From Xanthomonas vesicatoria ATCC 35937 (lineage in GTDB: Bacteria > Pseudomonadota > Gammaproteobacteria > Xanthomonadales > Xanthomonadaceae), in the NCBI RefSeq assembly GCF_001908725.1, contig NZ_CP018725.1:5046164-5110163 (forward strand): DNA of 64,000 nt, in the 5' to 3' direction. Positions 31,309 to 38,705 of the stretch are shown piece by piece. The position numbers and the translations under genes were made by a program. The notes beneath the pieces are model-generated. The model had not been told where the DNA came from. It did not search any database and saw nothing but the letters and a program-made list of their open reading frames with translations. How positions within the stretch are numbered: the first letter of the stretch is position 1; each line of letters opens with the position of its first letter.

Positions 31309-32337
31309 ATGAAATTTTCGGCATATTCTATTCCTCCGACGAATACACGGCCGCAACCGCAACCCATGGCAAATTCCAGCACTCCCTGGTTCAACGCAGC
31401 CCGCCTCAAGACGCGCCAACTCCTGCTGTTGCTGCATCTGCACGAACAACGCTCGGTACTGCGTGCGGCCGAGGCCGCCAGCATGACCCAACCGGCCGCC
31501 TCCAAGCTGCTGGCCGAGATGGAAGACATGTTGGGGGTGAAACTGTTCGAGCGGCATGCCCGCGGTGTCGAGCCCACCTGGTATGGCCATGTGCTGATCC
31601 GGCGCGCGCGCGCTGCGATGTCGGAGATTGGCCGGGCGCAGGAAGAAATCGCTGCGTTGCGGGCCGGTCGCATGGGCCAGGCCTCGATCGGGACGGTGGT
31701 CAATCCAGGCACCAATCTGGTGCCGCAGGCGATTGCCGAGGTCAAACGCGAGTTCCCGGACATCCTGGTGCGGGTGGAGATGGACTACAGCCGCCCCCTG
31801 GTGGCCAAGTTGCTGGATGGCCAGCTGGATATCGTGATCGGCCGCATCCTGGGCCCGGAAGGCGTGGGCGAACTGGAGTTCGAGCCGCTGGCCGATGAGC
31901 CGCATTCGGTGATCGCACGCGCCGGCCACCCACTGGCCAGCCGGGTTGGCCTGCAGCACACCGACCTGGTGCGGCATGGCTGGATCCTGCCGCCGGCCGA
32001 CAGTGTGCTGCGTGCGCGGCTGGACTCGATGTTCATGGAGCACGGCGTGCAGACGCCGACCAATGCCATCGAAACCTCGTCGTTGCCGGTGACTTCGACC
32101 CTGTTGCGCGGCACCGACATGCTCACCGCATTGCCGGTGGAGTCGGTGGCGCCGCTGATCCAGGCCAAGTTGCTGACCGTGCTGCCGATCGAACTGGGCG
32201 TGCGGATGGAGTCGTTTGGCATCATCCGCCGGCGCGATTACATCCTGCCGCCAGGTGCCGAGCGCATCCTGCAAGCGCTGCGAACCACCGCGCGCCGCTT
32301 GTACCCGGGTCTGCGCGGTCCGGAATCCCTTACCTAG
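31309..32337 (+). CDS. LysR-family regulator (GbpR-like), probable dgo regulator
   Basis: A protein of up to 342 residues with a winged helix-turn-helix (LKTRQLLLLLHLHEQRSVLRAAEAASMTQPAASKLLAEMEDMLGVKLFERH) and a LysR ligand domain. The N-terminal style resembles GbpR, a galactose-responsive regulator of Agrobacterium; this comparison is from memory. Divergent from dgoA, so control of galactonate genes is likely. The start is uncertain: GTG 31300 (close GGAG), ATG 31309, or ATG 31366 (MANSSTPWFNAARL), the last giving the most typical length. Confidence 0.82.
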   Translation: MKFSAYSIPPTNTRPQPQPMANSSTPWFNAARLKTRQLLLLLHLHEQRSVLRAAEAASMTQPAASKLLAEMEDMLGVKLFERHARGVEPTWYGHVLIRRARAAMSEIGRAQEEIAALRAGRMGQASIGTVVNPGTNLVPQAIAEVKREFPDILVRVEMDYSRPLVAKLLDGQLDIVIGRILGPEGVGELEFEPLADEPHSVIARAGHPLASRVGLQHTDLVRHGWILPPADSVLRARLDSMFMEHGVQTPTNAIETSSLPVTSTLLRGTDMLTALPVESVAPLIQAKLLTVLPIELGVRMESFGIIRRRDYILPPGAERILQALRTTARRLYPGLRGPESLT

Positions 32338-32389
32338 CGGGCTCTTCCATGTGTATTCCCTGCAGTAATACCAGTCCGTGAATTTTTCA

Positions 32390-32418
32390 TTGGCTGGCGC
32401 TAGACCGTGCGCCTATAT
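32390..32418 (+). promoter_or_regulatory. Probable promoter of the first xyloglucan-locus TBDR
   Basis: TTGGCT (32390–32395) and CTATAT (32413–32418) are 17 bases apart. The surrounding 50 bases align with the region 35.66–35.71 kb before the second receptor (AATACC, GAATWTTTCATTGG, TGGC, GCGCC, TAT), so both receptors seem to share a promoter/operator design. The spacer holds GGCGCTAG, possibly part of an operator. Confidence 0.5.
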
Positions 32419-32593
32419 CTGTGCGCCAGATCGCACGCTGAAGCGCACGTGAAGTCGGGCAGGTGATCGGCGGCCAAGCCGCCATGTAGGGCAACGGGGG
32501 ATAGGCAACAGCGCCTGTCTCGCCTGATCACGCGGGGCGTCTTGCGCCGCGACAACCAGTCTTCAGTCGTCTTGCGTCCTGGGAGGGATTCAG

Positions 32594-35527
32594 ATGTCCA
32601 AGTTTTCAAGCCATGCCTCGGCAGGTACGGGCGTGCGTGCCCGTCGTCTGCAACATCTGCGTCATTCCGCCATGGCTGTCAGCATCGGCGTGTTGCTTGC
32701 CGCACCGGTGTACGCGCAACAGGCGCAATCCTCGCCAAGCGCTCTTTCGAACAAGGCCGGCGCCAGCGCCGTGGATCTGGATACGGTGGAAGTGCGCGGT
32801 GTACGCGCCAGCCTGATCAAATCGCAGGTGATCAAGCGCGACTCCACCCAGATCGTCGATTCGGTCAGCGCCGAAGACATCGGCGCGCTGCCCGACCGCA
32901 GCGTTACCGAAACGCTGCAGCGCGTCAGCGGCGTGACCATCGACCACTTCGCCGCACGCAGCGACCCTGACCACTTTTCCGCCGAAGGCAGTGGCGTGAT
33001 GATTCGCGGCCTCACCCAGGTGCGCGGCGAACTCAATGGCCGCGACATCTTCAGCGCCGCCAGCGGCCGTGGCTTGAGCTTCGAGGACGTGCCGGCCGAA
33101 TTGATGGCTGGCGTGGACGTGTACAAGAATCCGTCGGCGGAAATCATCGAGGGCGGCCTGGGCGGTACGGTCAACCTGCGTACGCGCATGCCGTTCGACA
33201 ACCCGGGACGCATCGTCGGCGGCAATGTCGACGTCAACTACGGCGACATGAGCAAGAAGTACAAGCCGTCGGCGTCGTTCCTGTTCAGCGATCGCTGGGA
33301 CACCGGCGTCGGCGAAATGGGCTTCATGATCGATATCGCCCATTCGGAACTGGCCACGCGCTCGGACGGCATCCAGGTGGAGCCGTATGTGCGCCGCACC
33401 GACGAGGCGGTGCTGGCCGGCAGCGGGCGCAGCGAGGTGTACGTGCCCGGCGGCGTCAACTGGCGCCAGCTGGATTTCGAACGCAAGCGAGACGGTATCG
33501 CTGCAGCGTTTCAATGGAAGCCCAGCGACCAGACCGAGATCTACGCGCAATACCTGCGATCGCGCTACGACATGAACTGGCAGGAGCGCGCGGCGTTCTT
33601 CAATGACAGCAACAACAGCATCAGTCCGGCACCCGGCACCACGTTCGAGTACGACCAGGACGGCGTCTTCCAGCGCGGCTCGCCGGTGTCCAACTCCTGG
33701 CGCGGTCTGTTGACCGGCGATGGTGTGCGTTTCAATACCGACAACCGCTATTCCGAGCAGCGCACCACCACCTCGGACCTGTCGGTGGGCTTCAGCCACT
33801 ATTTCAACGACAACCTGCAGATCAAAGGTGATGTGCAGCTGGTGCAGTCGGAGAACGACCAGCTCGACTTCACCGTGTTCAGCGCAACCTACCTACCTGG
33901 CCTGACCTATGACGTGTCGGGCAAGTATCCGACCGTGCAGATCGCCAACCAGGGTTTCACCCAGGACCCGTCCAATTATTTCTGGGCCGCGGCGATGGAT
34001 CACCTGGGCAACAATCGCGGACGTCAGCTCTCCACCCGCGTGGACCTGGAATACACCTTCCAGGACAGCAGCTGGCTACGCTTTGCGCGCTTTGGCATGC
34101 GCGCCACCGACCGCAACCAGACCAACAAGAACTCCGGATACAACTGGGGCGTGTTGTCGGACAACTGGGCGGCGATCCCCGGCAGCGCTTCGGGCCTTGC
34201 GGACATGTCGCAATACCTGCCCGACGAGTCGTCGCGGTTCACCTTCTCCAATTTCTTCCGTGGCGGCGTGAACGTGCCCACCACGCTTGTGGTGCCCAAC
34301 GGTGGGCTGGTCAAGAACTACCGCCGCGCGTCGGGTCTGCTACAACAGCAGATCGTGGCGTTGCGCGGCTACGGGTGGGCGCCGGATACCTATCAGCCCC
34401 AGGACACCAACCGGCAGTTCGAGCGCACCCAGGCCGCGTATGCGGCGCTGTATTTCGGCAACGACGAGGCTTGGGGTGTGCCGGTGGACGGCAATATCGG
34501 CGTGCGCATCGTGCAGACCAAGACCCAGGCCGAAGGCTTTGGTCAGTTTCAGGACCTGTCCGGCTTGAACGTGTCGCCGGAGCTGCAGGCCCGTTACACC
34601 GGCCAGTATTTCGACAACAACTCGCAGGGCAGCTACACCAATGTGTTGCCGAGCTTGAACATGCGCTTCCGCTTCACCGACACCTTGCAGTGGCGTATCG
34701 CCGCGTCCAAGGCCATGGCGCGCCCGGATTACACCCAATTGCAGCCGTACGTGCTGCTCAACGTGGAGACCGACGACGCCGGCAACGCGACCAACTTCGT
34801 CGGTACCGCCGGTAACCCGACCCTCAAGCCGATGACCGCCAACCAGTTCGATACCGCGTTGGAGTGGTACTTCGACACCAGCGACATGCTGTACACCACG
34901 CTGTTCTACAAGAAGGTCAAGGATTACTTCTCCACCCAGACCCGCAGCGAGACCTACGATAATCGCGAGTGGCTGGTGACCCGGCCGTACAACACCGACG
35001 AAGGCACCATCCGCGGCGCCGAAGTGGGCTATACGCAGTTCTTCGACGCGCTGCCCGGCTGGATGAGCGGCTTCGGCATCAATGCCAACTTCACCTTCGT
35101 CGACAGCAAGGGCGGCGCCAATACCGCTATCGACCCGTACACCCGCACCACGGTGACCGGCGTCGAGCTGCCGCTGGAAGGCTTATCGCGGCGCAGCTAC
35201 AACCTGGCCGGTATCTACGAGAAGGGCCCGCTGTCGCTGCGGCTGGCCTACAACTGGCGCTCGCGGTACCTGCTGACCACCAGCGACGCGGCCACGCGGC
35301 TGCCGACCTGGGCCGATGACTATGGCCAGCTCGACGGCTCGTTCTTCTACCGCTTCAACGAGCATCTGCAGCTCGGTGTGCAGGCCAACAACCTGACCAA
35401 CACCGTGACCAAGGTGCTGATGGGTCCGACCTCGTATGCGGATGGCGAAGTGGACCCGCGGCTGTATACACGTTCGTCGTTCGTCAACGACCGGCGGTAT
35501 TCGCTGGTGCTGCGGATGAACTGGTAA
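32594..35527 (+). CDS. TonB-dependent receptor (Xanthomonas–Caulobacter type), xyloglucan locus
   Basis: A 977-residue outer-membrane transporter of the sugar-type TBDR family. Long signal peptide (RRLQHLRHSAMAVSIGVLLAAPVYAQ), TonB-box region (VDLDTVEVRGVRASL), plug (DSVSAEDIGALPDRSVTETLQRVSGV, IRGLTQVRGELNGRDIFSA, VYKNPSAEIIEGGLGGTVNLRTR) and a barrel ending RMNW. It opens the xyloglucan gene cluster and probably imports xyloglucan oligosaccharides (inference from context). ATG 32594 follows TGGGAGGGA. Its leader motif TGCGTCCTGGGAGGGA recurs before the next receptor. Confidence 0.93.
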   Translation: MSKFSSHASAGTGVRARRLQHLRHSAMAVSIGVLLAAPVYAQQAQSSPSALSNKAGASAVDLDTVEVRGVRASLIKSQVIKRDSTQIVDSVSAEDIGALPDRSVTETLQRVSGVTIDHFAARSDPDHFSAEGSGVMIRGLTQVRGELNGRDIFSAASGRGLSFEDVPAELMAGVDVYKNPSAEIIEGGLGGTVNLRTRMPFDNPGRIVGGNVDVNYGDMSKKYKPSASFLFSDRWDTGVGEMGFMIDIAHSELATRSDGIQVEPYVRRTDEAVLAGSGRSEVYVPGGVNWRQLDFERKRDGIAAAFQWKPSDQTEIYAQYLRSRYDMNWQERAAFFNDSNNSISPAPGTTFEYDQDGVFQRGSPVSNSWRGLLTGDGVRFNTDNRYSEQRTTTSDLSVGFSHYFNDNLQIKGDVQLVQSENDQLDFTVFSATYLPGLTYDVSGKYPTVQIANQGFTQDPSNYFWAAAMDHLGNNRGRQLSTRVDLEYTFQDSSWLRFARFGMRATDRNQTNKNSGYNWGVLSDNWAAIPGSASGLADMSQYLPDESSRFTFSNFFRGGVNVPTTLVVPNGGLVKNYRRASGLLQQQIVALRGYGWAPDTYQPQDTNRQFERTQAAYAALYFGNDEAWGVPVDGNIGVRIVQTKTQAEGFGQFQDLSGLNVSPELQARYTGQYFDNNSQGSYTNVLPSLNMRFRFTDTLQWRIAASKAMARPDYTQLQPYVLLNVETDDAGNATNFVGTAGNPTLKPMTANQFDTALEWYFDTSDMLYTTLFYKKVKDYFSTQTRSETYDNREWLVTRPYNTDEGTIRGAEVGYTQFFDALPGWMSGFGINANFTFVDSKGGANTAIDPYTRTTVTGVELPLEGLSRRSYNLAGIYEKGPLSLRLAYNWRSRYLLTTSDAATRLPTWADDYGQLDGSFFYRFNEHLQLGVQANNLTNTVTKVLMGPTSYADGEVDPRLYTRSSFVNDRRYSLVLRMNW

Positions 35528-35861
35528 GTGCAACAGGTCACGTCTCGACTGTGCGCTGATCTGCAAGGTCGAGCCCGTTTCCCGGAAATCGGTAGATCCG
35601 GCCTGGAATGCCGGACCTGCCTGGTTTGCCGTACTTACTATAGTTTTAACGAATACCTTTCCAGGAATATTTCATTGGTGTGGCATGACGGCCGCGCCCT
35701 ATGCTCCCGCCGCAGCCGCAGGTCTGCCCGCCAGGGCGACCACGCATCTGCGCCTCCGGTAGTGCCGCGAGGCCAGATGCGGGCCAGCAACAACGACGGG
35801 CAGGGCGTTCGCGCACCGGCCCGCTAAAACAAGAAGTACATGCGTCCTGGGAGGGAGCACC
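35528..35861. other. Spacer between the two TBDR genes
   Basis: A 334-base spacer with no gene. It carries the second promoter-like element (35675–35704) and the leader motif TGCGTCCTGGGAGGGA at 35842–35857, so the second receptor probably has its own promoter. No strong terminator for the first receptor gene was seen. Confidence 0.6.
35675..35704 (+). promoter_or_regulatory. Probable promoter of the second xyloglucan-locus TBDR
   Basis: TTGGTG (35675–35680) and CTATGC (35699–35704) are 18 bases apart within a block resembling that at 32.36–32.42 kb. The -10 box is weak, suggesting that an activator or release from a repressor is needed. Assigned by comparison of the two upstream regions. 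Confidence 0.45.
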
Positions 35862-38594
35862 ATGTCAGTGCAACATCGCCACATTCCGGCAGGCCGGTCT
35901 GTGGGCCAGCGTTCGATCCGTGATTTCCGCCGCTCCGTGATGGCCATCAGTGTGGCCACGCTGCTGAGCGCGCAGGCCTATGCGCAGGATGCGACCACCA
36001 CCGCTGCACCGGCGTCGGATGCGACCACCCAGCAGCTGGACACGGTGCAGGTCACCGGTACCCGCAGCAGCGTCACCAAGGCGCAGCTGGTCAAGCAGAA
36101 TGCCGAGCAGATCGTCGATTCCATCGTCGCCGAAGACATCGGCAAGCTGCCCGACAACAACGTCGCCGAAGCGCTGCAGCGCATCTCCGGCATCCAGATT
36201 TCGCGTAACTACGGCGAAGGCAGCTCGATCGCCATCCGTGGCCTGACCCAGGTGCGCACCGAGCTCAATGGCCGCGATATCTTCACCGCCAACGACGGCC
36301 GCGGCCTGAGCTTCGAAGACGTGTCGGCCGAATTGCTCGGCGGCGTCAACGTCTACAAAAATCCTTCTGCCGACATGATCGAAGGTGGCCTGGGCGGCAC
36401 CGTCGACCTGCGCACGCGTCTGCCGTTCGACTACGACGGCCGCAAGATCGCCGGGAGCGTGCAGTACAACTATTACGACCTGGCCGACGACGGCAAGCCG
36501 GCGTTCTCGGGCCTGTTCAGCGACCGCTGGCAGACCGGCATCGGCGAGATCGGCCTGCTGGTGAACTACTCGCAGCAGAAGAGCCCGTTCCGTCAGGACA
36601 CCATCTCGATCGAGCCGTGGTACACCCAGACCGACCTGCCGGGCTACGAAGGCCAGGGCGTGTCGGTGCCCCATGGTGCCGGCATCAACACCACCGTCGG
36701 TGAGCGCGAGCGCAAGACTGGCGCGTTTGCGATGCAGTGGCGTCCGAACGATGCGGTCGAGGTCTATACGCAGGTGCTGCGGTCGGAATACGACTTCAGC
36801 TGGCAAGATTATTCGTTCTTTGCGCTGACCCAACAAAATCCGATTCAAGGATTGCCCGGCATCCAGGTCAACGGTCGCAACGAATTCGTCAATGGCTCGT
36901 TCCAGAACGTGCCGACCGAATCCAACACCAGCCTGACCGAGCGTCACTCGGTGACCACCGATTACTCGCTGGGTGCCAAGTGGACGGTCAACGAAAAGCT
37001 GACCCTGAGCACCGACTTCCAGTACGTTGATGCCACCACCAAGGGTACCCGGTACATCTTAGCAACCGGGCAAGACACCAGCCCGCAGTTCAACGTCGAC
37101 TTCCGTGGCACGCTGCCGCGCCTGTCCGTCACCGATGCCAGCGGCTCAGAGGGATATCTAGCCGACGTCAACAACTACGACGGCTGGCGCTACCACCTGG
37201 ACAACAAGGACGACAATGAAGGTACGGAGTTCGCCTGGCGTTCGGACATGGACTTGGCGTTCGATAGCGACTTCGTGCGTAGCTTCAAGGCGGGTGTGCG
37301 TTATACCGATCGCGATGCCGAAACAAAAGGCAACGTGTGGCGCTTCATGTGTTTGAACACCGCCTGCGGTGCTGCGACCGACTCGCCATTCGCGGCTTTC
37401 CCCAGCATCGGTCTCACGAACAATCCAATTACCGATTTTTTCCGCGGACAAAGCAACACTTTTGGACGCACGCTGACAGCAGCCAATTCGGCAGTGTCTA
37501 ACTATGAGCAGACTCTGGCCACGTTTGGCGCCAGCCCGCTTGTATTTGCACCCAACAACATCAACACGCAGAACGAAAAGACCTACGCGGCGTATGGTGT
37601 ACTGCGTTTCGGCGTGGATGGCGACATCCCGTTTGACGGCAACATCGGTGTGCGCGTTGTGCGTACTGAGGTAGGTTCACAAGGGGTGAGAACCGGAACG
37701 GATTCGGAGGGCGGCGGTTTGATCCCAGTCGATGTTCAACGCACCTACACTGACGTGCTGCCTAGCTTGAATTTGCGTTGGATGCTCAGTGATCAGCTGC
37801 AGTGGCGCTTCGCTGCCTCGCGTGGCATTTCCCGCCCGACGTTTGATCGACTCAATCCTAATTTGAGTTTGGGAACTAACACCGGTGCAGGCGGCTCGAC
37901 GTTTATTGGCAGCGCGGGTAACCCGGATCTTGAGCCAATGAAAGCCGATCAGTTCGACACTGCGTTGGAATGGTATTTTGGGCAAGGCTCTATGGTGTAC
38001 GGCACAGCTTTCTACAAAAAAGTGGAGGGCTTCATCGCCAGCGCCGTGTTTGATGAGACCTATGGTGGGCGTCCCGCAGAGATCACCCGTCCGGTCAACG
38101 GCGATGCCGGCAAGATCCGCGGCGCGGAACTGGGCTATACGCAGTTCTTCGACTTCCTGCCGGGTTGGCTGAGCGGCTTCGGCCTGCAGACCAACTACAC
38201 CTATGTCGACAGCGAGGCACCCAGCCCCACTGCCACCGACACCAACGGCCAGTCGTTGACGGTGCCGCTGGAAGGCCTGTCCAAGAACAGCTACAACGCG
38301 ATCCTCAGCTACGAAACCTCGCGCTTCCAGGGCCGTGTGGCCTACAACTGGCGCAGCGACTGGCTGGTAACCACCGCAGGCAACGGCACCGGCAACCTGC
38401 CGGTCTACAACAAGGGCTTCGGCCAGCTGGATGCCTCGCTGCGTTTCAACATCAATGATGTCTGGTCGATTTCGCTGGATGGCGTGAATCTGCTCGATAC
38501 CCGTCGCGAAAGCTACCTGGGGACCGAGTCGCGTTACCGCGACTTCGTGATCAACGATCGTCGGTATGGCCTGACCTTGCGGGCCAGCCTGTAG
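35862..38594 (+). CDS. TonB-dependent receptor (Xanthomonas–Caulobacter type), second of pair
   Basis: A 910-residue paralogue of the preceding receptor: signal peptide (RSVMAISVATLLSAQAYAQ), TonB-box region (QLDTVQVTGTRSSVTKAQLVKQ), plug (DSIVAEDIGKLPDNNVAEALQRISGIQISR, IRGLTQVRTELNGRDIFTA, VYKNPSADMIEGGLGGTVDLRTR) and a barrel ending TLRASL. The N- and C-terminal thirds use the GC-rich codons of its neighbours, but about 37.05–38.08 kb is visibly AT-richer, suggesting a recombinant segment in the barrel. ATG 35862 follows GGGAGGGA. Likely partner of the first receptor in uptake of xyloglucan fragments. Confidence 0.93.
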   Translation: MSVQHRHIPAGRSVGQRSIRDFRRSVMAISVATLLSAQAYAQDATTTAAPASDATTQQLDTVQVTGTRSSVTKAQLVKQNAEQIVDSIVAEDIGKLPDNNVAEALQRISGIQISRNYGEGSSIAIRGLTQVRTELNGRDIFTANDGRGLSFEDVSAELLGGVNVYKNPSADMIEGGLGGTVDLRTRLPFDYDGRKIAGSVQYNYYDLADDGKPAFSGLFSDRWQTGIGEIGLLVNYSQQKSPFRQDTISIEPWYTQTDLPGYEGQGVSVPHGAGINTTVGERERKTGAFAMQWRPNDAVEVYTQVLRSEYDFSWQDYSFFALTQQNPIQGLPGIQVNGRNEFVNGSFQNVPTESNTSLTERHSVTTDYSLGAKWTVNEKLTLSTDFQYVDATTKGTRYILATGQDTSPQFNVDFRGTLPRLSVTDASGSEGYLADVNNYDGWRYHLDNKDDNEGTEFAWRSDMDLAFDSDFVRSFKAGVRYTDRDAETKGNVWRFMCLNTACGAATDSPFAAFPSIGLTNNPITDFFRGQSNTFGRTLTAANSAVSNYEQTLATFGASPLVFAPNNINTQNEKTYAAYGVLRFGVDGDIPFDGNIGVRVVRTEVGSQGVRTGTDSEGGGLIPVDVQRTYTDVLPSLNLRWMLSDQLQWRFAASRGISRPTFDRLNPNLSLGTNTGAGGSTFIGSAGNPDLEPMKADQFDTALEWYFGQGSMVYGTAFYKKVEGFIASAVFDETYGGRPAEITRPVNGDAGKIRGAELGYTQFFDFLPGWLSGFGLQTNYTYVDSEAPSPTATDTNGQSLTVPLEGLSKNSYNAILSYETSRFQGRVAYNWRSDWLVTTAGNGTGNLPVYNKGFGQLDASLRFNINDVWSISLDGVNLLDTRRESYLGTESRYRDFVINDRRYGLTLRASL

Positions 38595-38617
38595 AACGCG
38601 CCGTAGGAAGTGCGTCG

Positions 38618-38664
38618 CCGGTCCGGCGAGCTGTGCAGGCAGCTCGTTGGACCGGTGTTTTTCC
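38618..38664 (+). terminator. Terminator or attenuator between TBDR and GH74 genes
   Basis: Nested stem: outer CCGGTCC/GGACCGG, inner GAGCTG/CAGCTC with a six-base loop, then TGTTTTTCC. It is a strong intrinsic terminator placed 23 bases after the receptor stop and 41 bases before the xyloglucanase start, so receptor and enzyme genes are either separate units or linked by regulated read-through. Confidence 0.8.
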
Positions 38665-38705
38665 TATCGATGGCGCTGCCGTCGATCGCGAAGGGAGCCG
38701 GAGGA

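Noticed and set aside
32385..32410. Full xyl-box operator at the first TBDR promoter
   Set aside because: Only the GCGCTA core matches the motif I recall; flanking bases disagree, so I list it as a weak hint, not a site.
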